A stretch of DNA of 64,000 nucleotides from contig CBDCAI010000004.1 in the NCBI GenBank assembly GCA_965213845.1, positions 1,426,001-1,490,000 on the forward strand, read 5' to 3'. Of this stretch, positions 7,916 through 15,454 are shown piece by piece. The notes under the pieces are model-generated. The model was given only the letters and a program-made list of their open reading frames with translations, had not been told where the DNA came from and searched no databases. This DNA comes from JBBROS01 sp965213845. Lineage in GTDB: Bacteria; Pseudomonadota; Alphaproteobacteria; Acetobacterales; Acetobacteraceae. Each line of letters opens with the position of its first letter. The stretch's first letter is position 1. The translations under genes were made by a program, and so were the position numbers.

Positions 7916-9487
7916 TTATCGCCGCCGAACCCCGGTGAACTGCACCAGGCCTTTCGGCACGTCGACCAGGTCGGCTTTGTAAGCGACGGGCTGGGCGTAG
8001 GCGCCGAGCGGGAGATACGGCACGTCGTCGAAGGCCTGGGCCTGGAAGCGGGCGGCGATGGCCTTCTGGCCGGCCGCGTCCGGGGCGGAGAGCCATTCGT
8101 TGCGGAGCGCCTCCAGCTTCGGCAGCTCCGGCCAGCCGTTATAGGCGCCGGCGCCGTTGCCGCGGGCGAGCTGGTGGGTGCCGGGCGTGGCCATGTCGAG
8201 GCCGCCGGAGAAGGCGGCGAAGATGTGCCAGCCGCCCTTGTCCGGCGGCTGCCGGCTGACGGAGCGCTGCACGGTGGTGCCCCAATCGGTGGCGATCACA
8301 TCGACCGCCATGCCGAGCTGGCGGAGCATGTCGGCGCCGACCTCGGCGATGGCGTTGATGCGGGGTACGTCCGTGGGCTCGAGATAGACGACCTTCTGGC
8401 CGTCGTAGCCGGCTTCGCGCAGCTCGCGCTTCAGGGCGGCCATGTCGTGCGGTCCGTTCAGCGCGGTCATGCCGGCGTCGCTGGCCATGGGGCCGCCAGG
8501 GCTGAAGATGCCGCACTGGGCGTCGTAGGGGGCGTTGCCGCCGACCACCGCCTCCATGAACTCCTTCTGGTTGACGGCCTTCAGCACGACGCGGCGGATG
8601 GCCGGGTTGTCGAAGGGCGGGAACAGGAAGTTGAAGCGGAGATAGCCGATCAGGCCCTTCGTCTCGACGACCTCCACCTTGATGGCGCGGTTGGCTTTCA
8701 GCCGGGGCACCAAGTCCATCAGGGGTTGCTCGACATAGTCCACCTCGCCGGCCTGCAGGGCCGCGACCTGGGTGGAGGGGTCGGGCGTGGTAATCCATTC
8801 GATGCGGTCGAAATGGGCGACGCGGGGGCCGGCGGTGAAGCTGGCCGTGCCCTGGCGCGGGACGTAGCCTTCGAACCGCGCATAGTGGTTGCGGGCGCCC
8901 GGCACCCGCTCGGCCGACAGGTATCGGAAGGGCCCGCTGCCGACCATCTCCGTCAGGCGCGTGCCCGGCGCGCTGCGGGCCAGGCGTTCCGGCATGATCG
9001 CCGCCATGGTGTTGGTCGGGTGGGCCAGGGCGTCCGGCAGCAGGTGGAAGGGGCGCTTCAGCCGGAAGCGCAGGGTGCGGTCGTCGATGGCGGACAGCTC
9101 GTCGGTCGCGGCGGCCAGCGCCTGGCCGAAGGCGTCGGCCACCTGCCAGCGCTGGATGCTGGCGACGCAGTCCCGCGCGAGCACGGGCGTGTTGTCGTGG
9201 AAGCGCAGGCCGTCGCGGAGCGTCAGCGTCCAGACGAGACCGTCGGGGCTCGTGGTCGCGGCCTCGAGCATCTGGAGCTGCGGGGTGCCGGCCTCGTCGA
9301 TGCCGAACAGGGTGTCGAACACCATGAGGACGTGGTTGCGGGTGACGAAGGCGCTGACCGCCGGGTCGAGCAGCGCGAGGTCGGCGTAGGGGATGAACCG
9401 GAGCGTGGTGGCGGACTGGGCGCGCAGGATGGCGGGGCGGGCGAGGGGGGCGGCGAGGCTGGTGGCCAGAAGGGTGCGGCGGCGCAT
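7916..9487 (-). CDS. ABC transporter substrate-binding protein, family 5 (peptide/nickel type)
   Basis: 523 residues from an ATG preceded by AAAGGAG. The start MRRRTLLATSLAAPLARP is a Tat-like/Sec export signal ending near AQ at about residue 24. The mature part has the family-5 pattern: TLRFIPYADLALLDP, then VWTLTLRDGLRFHDNTPV, then VGSGPFRY and the C-terminal GWHIFAAFSGG block. It would bind an oligopeptide, opine or similar solute in the periplasm and deliver it to a Dpp/Opp permease. No permease or ATPase gene adjoins it. It is a tandem paralogue of the upstream gene (45 bp apart). Confidence 0.92.
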   Translation of the reverse strand: MRRRTLLATSLAAPLARPAILRAQSATTLRFIPYADLALLDPAVSAFVTRNHVLMVFDTLFGIDEAGTPQLQMLEAATTSPDGLVWTLTLRDGLRFHDNTPVLARDCVASIQRWQVADAFGQALAAATDELSAIDDRTLRFRLKRPFHLLPDALAHPTNTMAAIMPERLARSAPGTRLTEMVGSGPFRYLSAERVPGARNHYARFEGYVPRQGTASFTAGPRVAHFDRIEWITTPDPSTQVAALQAGEVDYVEQPLMDLVPRLKANRAIKVEVVETKGLIGYLRFNFLFPPFDNPAIRRVVLKAVNQKEFMEAVVGGNAPYDAQCGIFSPGGPMASDAGMTALNGPHDMAALKRELREAGYDGQKVVYLEPTDVPRINAIAEVGADMLRQLGMAVDVIATDWGTTVQRSVSRQPPDKGGWHIFAAFSGGLDMATPGTHQLARGNGAGAYNGWPELPKLEALRNEWLSAPDAAGQKAIAARFQAQAFDDVPYLPLGAYAQPVAYKADLVDVPKGLVQFTGVRRR

Positions 9488-9532
9488 GGGGCTCCTTTCG
9501 GGAGGTTCGGCTGGTATTTCGCTGGCCGGGGT

Positions 9533-11107
9533 TCAGGTGCGTGCCACGTTCCAGAACAGTGGCATGCCCTGCAGCACGCCGCCCAGCGTCCGGGACAGGC
9601 TCGTGGGTTGGAAGAACTGGCCGAGCGGCAGGAATGGCACGTCCTGGAAGGCCTGGCGCTGGATGTCGGCGGCCAGGCGGCGCTGCGCGTCGGGGTCGGC
9701 GGCAGCGAGCCATTCGTCGCGCAGGCGTTCGAGCGCGGGTGCGGTGGGCCAGCCGAACCAGGCGCCGGCGCCGTTGCCGCGGAGCGCCAGGTTGCCGGCC
9801 GGGCTCGACATGTCGGCACCGGTGAAGGTGGTGATGAAGGCGCTCCAGCCGCCCTGCCCCGGCGGTGCCTTGCTGGCCCGGCGCTGGATGACGGTGCCCC
9901 AGTCCATGGTCTGCAGGTCCACGTTCAGGCCGACGCGGCGCATCAGGTCGGCGGCCACGTTGCACAGCGCGTCGATGCGGGGGTAGTCGCCGGGGGTCAT
10001 GACGACGACCGTCTCGCCCTTGTAGCCGGCCTGTTCGATGGCGCGGCGGGCGGCGGCGGGGTCGCGCGGGCTGGTCAGGGCCTCGAGCCCGGCGTCGCTG
10101 GCCATGGGGGTGCCGGGGGCGAAGGTGCCGACGCCGGTGCGGGCGGCGTCCTTCGTGTCGCCGACGATGGCGGCCATGAAGTCGGACTGGTCGAGCGCCA
10201 TCAGCAGGGCGCGCCGGATGGCGGGGTTGTCGAACGGGGGATGGAGCTGGTTCAGGCGGAGCAGCCCGATGTTCCCGGTGACCTCGACGACCTGCGAGCG
10301 GAGGTTGGGGGCGCGGGCCAGCACGGGCAGCAGATCGAACACCGGCTGTTCCCACCAATCGGCCTCGTCGCGCTGCATGGCGGCGGCGGCGGTGGCCGGG
10401 TCGGGGATGACGGTCCAGTGAATGCGGTCGAAGTGCGCGACCTTGGGCCCGGCCGTCCAGTCGGGGGTGCCGCCCGGCCGGGGCGTGTAGGCGGCGAAAC
10501 GCTCGTAGGCGACGCGGGCGCCGACGACGCGCTCGTCCGCCAGGAAGCGGAAGGGGCCGCTGCCGACCATCTCGGTGACCTGCTTGAAGGGGTCCGTCTC
10601 GGCCAGGCGCGCGGGCATGATGGGCAGCATGTTGATGCCGATCTTGCCCAGTGCCTCCGGCAACAGGGGGAAGGGCGCCTTCAGCCGGAACTGCACGATG
10701 CGGTCGTCGGGCGCCGACAGCTCGTCGGTGGCGGCCATCAGGGTCTGGCCGAAGGCGTCGCGCCGGGCCCAGCGGCGGATGGAGGCGACGGCGTCGCGCG
10801 CCAGGACGGGAGTGCCGTCGTGGAAATGGAGGCCGGGGCGGAGGGTCAGGCGCCAGAGGCGGCCCTCGTTCTCCGTCGCATGGCCCTCGACCATCTGCGG
10901 CTGGATGCGAAAGGCGCCGTCCTGGCCATAGAGCGTGTCGAACACGAGGTAGGCGTGGTTGCGGGTGACGTAGACGGAGGTCCAGACCGGGTCGAGCGCG
11001 GTGAGGTCGGATTGCGGGATGAAGCGCAGCGTGGTGCGGGCCTGGGCGCGGACAATCCGGGGCGCGGCGAGGCCGGCGGCGGCGGCGAGAAGGGTGCGGC
11101 GATGCAT
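9533..11107 (-). CDS. ABC transporter substrate-binding protein, family 5 (tandem paralogue)
   Basis: 524 residues from the ATG at 11107 (MHRRTLLAAAAGLAAPRIVRA, Tat-like signal); a GGAG lies upstream, and earlier in-frame codons give an unlikely non-signal extension. It aligns with the neighbouring binding protein along its whole length (TLRFIPQSDLTALDPVW, DGTPVLARD, TEMVGSGPFRF, TPGDYPRIDALC), so the pair arose by duplication. The pair sits divergent from a DUF3830 gene. Ligand unknown. No ATPase or permease nearby; a DppBCDF set that lacks its own binding protein is encoded at 34.2-37.9 kb. Confidence 0.92.
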   Translation of the reverse strand: MHRRTLLAAAAGLAAPRIVRAQARTTLRFIPQSDLTALDPVWTSVYVTRNHAYLVFDTLYGQDGAFRIQPQMVEGHATENEGRLWRLTLRPGLHFHDGTPVLARDAVASIRRWARRDAFGQTLMAATDELSAPDDRIVQFRLKAPFPLLPEALGKIGINMLPIMPARLAETDPFKQVTEMVGSGPFRFLADERVVGARVAYERFAAYTPRPGGTPDWTAGPKVAHFDRIHWTVIPDPATAAAAMQRDEADWWEQPVFDLLPVLARAPNLRSQVVEVTGNIGLLRLNQLHPPFDNPAIRRALLMALDQSDFMAAIVGDTKDAARTGVGTFAPGTPMASDAGLEALTSPRDPAAARRAIEQAGYKGETVVVMTPGDYPRIDALCNVAADLMRRVGLNVDLQTMDWGTVIQRRASKAPPGQGGWSAFITTFTGADMSSPAGNLALRGNGAGAWFGWPTAPALERLRDEWLAAADPDAQRRLAADIQRQAFQDVPFLPLGQFFQPTSLSRTLGGVLQGMPLFWNVART

Positions 11108-11245
11108 GGGGGGGCTCCGCTCGGGATGTCCGGTGCGGTCGGCGACGCAAAGGCCGTGCCGTCGGGTCGCACCCTGGATGGGGTGGGAGAAGGACGGTAG
11201 ACTGGCAGCGGACGGCATCGGGCGTCATGGGTGGGAGAAACGGGT

Positions 11246-11656
11246 TTGTCGGAGATCGGGATCACAGCGGGGCCGTACCGGTTCCGGGCGCGGTTCGAGG
11301 ACGTGTCGGCGCCGCAGACCTGTGCGATGTTCCGCGGGCTGCTGCCCTATGCGGAGAAGATCATCCATGTGCGCTGGAGCGGCGAGGCGTGCTGGATTCC
11401 GCTCGGGGGCCGGGATTTCGGGGTGGGGTTCGAGGACGCGACGAGCTATCCGGCGCCGGGCCAGGTGATCTTCTATCCCGGCGGGGTGAGCGAGACGGAG
11501 ATCCTGGTGGCGTACGGCCCCTGCCGCTTCGCGAGCAAGGCGGGGCAGCTTGCGGGCAACCCGTTCCTGACGATCACGGAGGGGCTGGAGAACCTGCACG
11601 CGCTGGGGCGGCTGACCCTGCTGGAGGGCGCGCAGGCGATCCGGTTCGGGGACTGA
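11246..11656 (+). CDS. DUF3830 family protein (cyclophilin-like fold)
   Basis: 136 residues from the TTG at 11246, placed 8 nt after GGGAG; a GTG at 11231 is the alternative and adds five residues. The sequence GPYRFRARFEDVSAPQTC, then RWSGEACWIPLG and YPGGVSETEILVAYG matches the DUF3830 family, small cytoplasmic beta-barrel proteins resembling cyclophilin-type domains. Their function is not established; they commonly occur near transporters and racemase-type catabolic genes. Here it is divergent from two oligopeptide-type binding proteins, which may point to the same substrate (inference). Confidence 0.8.
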   Translation: MSEIGITAGPYRFRARFEDVSAPQTCAMFRGLLPYAEKIIHVRWSGEACWIPLGGRDFGVGFEDATSYPAPGQVIFYPGGVSETEILVAYGPCRFASKAGQLAGNPFLTITEGLENLHALGRLTLLEGAQAIRFGD

Positions 11657-11695
11657 GCGCGGTCGGGACGCCGCCGTGGTGGGGGCGCGACCGGA

Positions 11696-12697
11696 TCAGG
11701 CCGGTCTGGCCGCGACCTTCTTCTCGATCGCGTCCCAGATGGCGCTGGAGAGATCGGTGCCGTCGAAGCGGGCGAGTTCCTGGAGGCCGGTGGGCGAGGT
11801 GACGTTGATCTCGGTCAACCAGTCGCCGATGACGTCGATGCCGACGAACAGCAGGCCGTTGTCGCGCAGATAGGGTCCGATGCGGTCGCAGATCTCGCGG
11901 TCGCGCGGGCTCAGCGCCACCTTCTCCGGGCGGCCGCCGACATGCATGTTGCTGCGCGCCTCGCCCTCGGCGGGCACGCGGTTGATGGCGCCCAGCGGCT
12001 CGCCGTCGATCAGGATGACGCGCTTGTCGCCCCGGCGCACCGCCGCCTCGTAGCGTTGGATCATGAGCGGCTCGCGGGAGCGGGCGAAGTGCATTTCCAG
12101 CAACGAGGCGAGGTTCTCGTCGTCCTCCCGGATGCGGAACACGCCGGTGCCGCCGTTGCCGAACAGCGGCTTGACGATGATGTCCCGGTATTCGCGGCGG
12201 AAGGCGCGGATGGCCTCGGGGTCCCAGGTGATGAGGGTGGGGGGCATCAGATCGGGGAAGTGGGTGACGAGCAGCTTCTCGGGCGCGTTGCGGACGTGTT
12301 TGGGGTCGTTCACCACCAGCGTGCGGGGGTGGATGTGCTCCAGCATGTGGGTCGCGGTGATGTAGGCCATGTCGAAGGGCGGGTCCTGGCGCATCAGGAT
12401 GGTGTCGAGCGTGCCGAGGTCGAGCGTCGTGGCCGGGCCGAAGCTGTGGTGCGCGCCGCGGACGCGCTGGACGGTCACGGGGCGGGCGGTGGCCGTCAGG
12501 CGTTCGGTTCGCGGTCCGCCGGGCGTCGTCTTGCCTTCGTGCAGCGACATGTGGCGCACCTCGTAATGCCAGAGGGCGTGGCCGCGGCGTTGCGCCTCGA
12601 GCATCAGGGCGAAGGTGCTGTCGCCATCGATGCCGATCGTTTCCATCGGGTCCATCTGGACGCCGACCCGGAGGGGCTTGTGGGCAGGTTCGGTCAT
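11696..12697 (-). CDS. gshB: Glutathione synthetase
   Basis: 333 residues, the usual length for bacterial GshB. It joins gamma-glutamylcysteine and glycine with ATP, the second step of glutathione synthesis, in the cytosol. Features seen: N-terminal VGVQMDPMETIGIDGDSTFALM, TILMRQDPPFDMAYITATHMLE, the ATP-grasp segment IVKPLFGNGGTGVFRI, and the metal/ATP-binding C-terminus GIDVIGDWLTEINVTSPTGLQE. It is a single-gene unit; several thiol-linked genes (glutathione peroxidase, msrA, DsbA-fold isomerase) occur elsewhere in the window but are not adjacent. Confidence 0.96.
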   Translation of the reverse strand: MTEPAHKPLRVGVQMDPMETIGIDGDSTFALMLEAQRRGHALWHYEVRHMSLHEGKTTPGGPRTERLTATARPVTVQRVRGAHHSFGPATTLDLGTLDTILMRQDPPFDMAYITATHMLEHIHPRTLVVNDPKHVRNAPEKLLVTHFPDLMPPTLITWDPEAIRAFRREYRDIIVKPLFGNGGTGVFRIREDDENLASLLEMHFARSREPLMIQRYEAAVRRGDKRVILIDGEPLGAINRVPAEGEARSNMHVGGRPEKVALSPRDREICDRIGPYLRDNGLLFVGIDVIGDWLTEINVTSPTGLQELARFDGTDLSSAIWDAIEKKVAARPA

Positions 12698-12846
12698 GGC
12701 TGGGGCCTTGTCGATGTCGATAGGGCGCCTGCTTAGAGCAGTTCGGGCCCGGGCGGTATCCGGGCCCCGCGACGGGCCGACCGGTCGCTTGCGCCGGGCG
12801 TCGGACCCCCCTGGCGCAACGGCTGGCGTTTCGACAGAGTGTGGGC

Positions 12847-13122
12847 ATGGATGCGGTGGAACGGTTCATCCAAAATGCTGCGCTCTGGCTGTCGCGGGTG
12901 CTCGTGCCGGTGACGCAGCTGATCGATCGCGTGAACTTCGCCGTGCTGTTGCAGTTGGACCATCTCGGTGTTCCCACCCCCTGGCGCGGGCGGTTGCTGG
13001 CGGCGTTGTGGGTGGTGACGCTGTTCATGATCCTGCGCACGCTGCCGGGCTGGTGGCGGGTGGCGCTGCTGGTGGGGATCGTGCTGGTGCTGGGGCAAAC
13101 CTATGGGATGATCAGCGACTGA
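12847..13122 (+). CDS. Small two-helix membrane protein, hypothetical
   Basis: 91 residues from ATG 12847; GTG 12841, two codons earlier, is possible. A central hydrophobic segment (LLAALWVVTLFMILRTLPGW) and a second one (VALLVGIVLVLGQTYGMI) separated by a WWR turn suggest an integral inner-membrane hairpin with an amphipathic N-terminus. I do not recognise a family. Codon use matches neighbours. It lies between gshB (divergent) and the LbH acyltransferase gene (convergent). Confidence 0.6.
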   Translation: MDAVERFIQNAALWLSRVLVPVTQLIDRVNFAVLLQLDHLGVPTPWRGRLLAALWVVTLFMILRTLPGWWRVALLVGIVLVLGQTYGMISD

Positions 13123-13148
13123 TACCGGCGGTGCGCCGAACAAAGACT

Positions 13149-13183
13149 CATACCAACGGTCATTCTTTCTGACCGTCGGTATG
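13149..13183. repeat. Palindromic element between convergent genes
   Basis: CATACCAACGGTCA (13149-13162) pairs with TGACCGTCGGTATG (13170-13183), 14 positions with one mismatch, loop of seven. No T-run follows. It may serve as a bidirectional terminator or be a dispersed REP-like element; only this copy is visible here. Confidence 0.6.
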
Positions 13184-13199
13184 ACGCGGGCCGCAGGCT

Positions 13200-13835
13200 T
13201 CAACCGGGGTCGTGCCGTTCGCAAAAGGCGGCGGCGCCCAGGCTACGGAAGTCGGGCATGGCCGCGGCCAGCCTCTCGTGCGGCCAGTCCCACCAGGCGA
13301 TACGGTGCAGGGCCTCGATGACGGGCTCGGGGAAGCGCAGGCGGAGCACGCGGCCGGGGTTGCCGACCACGACGGCGAAGGGCGGCACGTCGCGGGTCAC
13401 CACCGTGCCGGCGCCGATGGCGGCCCCGGTGCCGATGGTGCGGCCGGGCAGGACGATCGCGCCGTGGCCGAGCCAGACGTCGTGGCCCAGGGTCACGGGG
13501 GCGCTGCGACGCCAGGCGAAGAAGTCGGGGTCGTCCGGGCCCATGCCGTAGGCGCTGCTGCGGTAGCCGACATGGCTGAGCATCACGCGGTCGAGCGGGT
13601 GGTTGCCGGGGTTGATGCGGGTGTGGGCGGCGATGGAGCAGAACCGGCCGATGGCGGCGTAGATGATGTCGCTGTCGTTGACGACGTAAGAGTAGTCGCC
13701 GAACGACGATTCCGCGACCTTCGTGCGGGCGCCGACCTCACAGTAGCGGCCGAAGGTGCTGGCGCGGACGGAGGCGGTCCGGTGGATGTCGGGCTGGGCG
13801 CCGAGGTTCCGGGCGCTGGCCGGGTCGTTTGCCAT
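13200..13835 (-). CDS. Left-handed beta-helix acyltransferase of the phosphonate-associated type
   Basis: 211 residues. Hexapeptide-repeat coils run from ~15 to 170 with the CAT-like signature SSFGDYSYVVNDSDIIYAAI, GRFCSIAAHTRINPGNHP (catalytic-type His in NPGNHP) and TLGHDVWLGHGAIVLPG. The SYVVNDSDIIY/INPGNHP combination is what I associate with the phosphonate-metabolism hexapeptide transferase family (TIGR03308-like), usually encoded beside C-P lyase genes. No phnG-M genes are present. It lies 12 bp downstream of a short PhnD-like gene, so the pair may be a relic or specialised phosphonate module. Acyl acceptor unknown. It ends WWDWPHERLAAAMPDF plus a short tail. Confidence 0.8.
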   Translation of the reverse strand: MANDPASARNLGAQPDIHRTASVRASTFGRYCEVGARTKVAESSFGDYSYVVNDSDIIYAAIGRFCSIAAHTRINPGNHPLDRVMLSHVGYRSSAYGMGPDDPDFFAWRRSAPVTLGHDVWLGHGAIVLPGRTIGTGAAIGAGTVVTRDVPPFAVVVGNPGRVLRLRFPEPVIEALHRIAWWDWPHERLAAAMPDFRSLGAAAFCERHDPG

Positions 13836-13847
13836 GGTGGCCCGGGA

Positions 13848-14213
13848 TCAGGCGAGGGCGTTCGAGAGATCGGCCTGGAGGGAGGGGGACAGCACGGTGC
13901 GGGTGACCGGCGTGCCATGGCGGCCGGGCGGCCCGAGGACCGCGAGGCGCGGGCCCATGCGCCGCCGGGCCGATGCCAGCGCGCGGGGGTCGAGGTATGC
14001 GGCCTCGAGGTGTCCCGCGTTCAGTGCCTCGACCAGGGCTGGGCCCTGGAGGACCACGGCCCGTGTGGGAATGGCGACGAACGCCTGCAGGCGGCGGGCG
14101 TGCGCGGCGGGGTCGGGCGCGCCCAGCCGCAACTCGGAGATGCCGTGCCGGGGGCGGGCCCGGGCCGGCAGTGCGGCCAGGAACGGCAGCGCGAGAAGGG
14201 TGCGGCGGTGCAT
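13848..14213 (-). CDS. Short exported PhnD-like protein
   Basis: 121 residues. MHRRTLLALPFLAALPARA is a clear export signal. The rest (ISELRLGAPDPAAHARRLQAF, then LVEALNAGHLEAAYLDPRAL) resembles the N-terminal lobe of phosphonate-binding PhnD proteins, in which a length near 300 is normal. The second lobe is missing, so this is a truncated paralogue, a degraded gene or a specialised one-lobe protein. It is cotranscribed with the phosphonate-type acyltransferase. Assignment rests on short motif resemblance and context only. Confidence 0.55.
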   Translation of the reverse strand: MHRRTLLALPFLAALPARARPRHGISELRLGAPDPAAHARRLQAFVAIPTRAVVLQGPALVEALNAGHLEAAYLDPRALASARRRMGPRLAVLGPPGRHGTPVTRTVLSPSLQADLSNALA

Positions 14214-14366
14214 GCTGCTACTCCAGGTGGGGCGGCGCCGGTGCGTCGCAATGCGCGCGGCCCCTTCTACGCGTGCAGGAGGGGTTCGTGGGCCTGCAGC
14301 TTGGCCGATCTGGGGCGGGCTGCCAAACAGCGGGCGCGCGGGGGCGTCGCGGTGCAGGCTGGGCCG

Positions 14367-14936
14367 TCATCCCGGGTCGGGACGCACCAGCGCGAGGCGG
14401 CGGTCTCGCAGCAGCGGGTCCAGCCCGTGCCGGTCGGCGGCATACTGGCGGGCGCGGCCGCCCATGCTGCGGATGAGGATGTCGGTGTCGGTCCCTGGCA
14501 GGGCGTTCACCTGGTAGTGGAACGGCAGGGCACGGAGCCAGACTTTCGCCGAAACGTCGTGCAGGGCGGGGCTCAGCGGCATGACGAAGGCGGTGCCCGG
14601 CCGAAGCTGCCCGGCGCGGCGGCCGTCGACGAGGATGTCGAGCCGGGACCACCCCAGCGGCTCCGGCGCCAGGCCGATGCGGAGCCGGGCGAGGTGCGGG
14701 GGCGGCGGGCCGAGGGCGGCCTCCATCTCGGCGGCCTCCAGCGGGTGCAGGGCGATGTCGGGCGGAAGGTGGCGCAAGGCGGCCCCGAGGGCGATCAGCG
14801 CAACGAGGCCGGCGGGTGCGGCGGTGGCCAGGACGGGCCAGCCGAAGGACGGGGCGGCCAGTGCGGCCAGGGTGGCGACCAGCAGGCCGGCAGCCAGGGC
14901 GGCGGCGCCGGAATCGCGGCGGTCGAAGGGCGGCAT
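14367..14936 (-). CDS. Hypothetical two-helix membrane protein, third gene of the M48 operon
   Basis: 189 residues. Two hydrophobic segments near the N-terminus (AAALAAGLLVATLAALAA and ATAAPAGLVALIALGAAL) precede a ~130-residue soluble domain with several beta-strand-like stretches (LARLRIGLAPEPLGWSRLDILVDG). Its ATG abuts the TGA of the preceding gene directly, so translation is coupled. I do not recognise the family. Being third behind an M48 peptidase and another small membrane protein, it probably belongs to one envelope function. Confidence 0.7.
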   Translation of the reverse strand: MPPFDRRDSGAAALAAGLLVATLAALAAPSFGWPVLATAAPAGLVALIALGAALRHLPPDIALHPLEAAEMEAALGPPPPHLARLRIGLAPEPLGWSRLDILVDGRRAGQLRPGTAFVMPLSPALHDVSAKVWLRALPFHYQVNALPGTDTDILIRSMGGRARQYAADRHGLDPLLRDRRLALVRPDPG

Positions 14937-15434
14937 TCAGGTCCGGCCCGGCCTGGTCCTGGCCCGACGAAGGATCGCCACGATCGGCAGGATCGTCATG
15001 ACCAGCAGCAGCATGGCCGCGGCCAGAAGGGTCAGCGTGCGGTTCCAGAGCTTCTCGAGGGCCATGTCGGTGGTCGCGAGCTCCGGCCGGGCCGGGTCGG
15101 CCATGACGGTCACGGTGTAGTCGCCGCGGTGCATGCCGACGAAGATGATGTTGACGCTGCGGGTGACGGGCCCGGCCGGGGTCGGCGCCTCGAGCGTGGC
15201 GTCGCAGATGTCGAGCATCAGGTTGGACCGGCACGACCCTTCGACGACCCGGCCGCGCGGGGAGGGGCGGGCGGCGTCGCGGACCTGCCAGTCCGTCACC
15301 AGGTCGGGCGCGGTGTAGACCGCCAGGGCCACGAGGATGCCGCCGAACATCAACACGCCGAGCAGCAGCCGCACGGTGTGGCTCCATCCCTGGGCGCGCG
15401 GTGGAAGCTTCAGGCGGGGGGTCGGCTGGGTCAT
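14937..15434 (-). CDS. Hypothetical membrane protein with DUF3592-like topology
   Basis: 165 residues from ATG 15434. A transmembrane helix at ~20-42 (VRLLLGVLMFGGILVALAVY), a ~75-residue extracytoplasmic region with two Cys (GSCRSNLMLDICDA, a possible disulfide), and a second helix near 135-157 (LTLLAAAMLLLVMTILPIVA). Helix-soluble-helix topology with a mid-domain ending before a Thr/Met-rich helix resembles DUF3592-type proteins, but I am not certain. Located between the M48 peptidase gene and another small membrane-protein gene with tight spacing. Confidence 0.7.
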   Translation of the reverse strand: MTQPTPRLKLPPRAQGWSHTVRLLLGVLMFGGILVALAVYTAPDLVTDWQVRDAARPSPRGRVVEGSCRSNLMLDICDATLEAPTPAGPVTRSVNIIFVGMHRGDYTVTVMADPARPELATTDMALEKLWNRTLTLLAAAMLLLVMTILPIVAILRRARTRPGRT

Positions 15435-15454
15435 GGTGGGGCGGGTCCTCGGGG

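Noticed and set aside
7904..11200. Plus-strand frame of about 1,100 codons across the binding-protein genes
   Set aside because: Its translation is a Gly/Ala/Arg-rich mirror of the two minus-strand family-5 binding proteins; the same applies to the long plus-strand frames at 13212-15527, 27433-29172 and 42396-45371.
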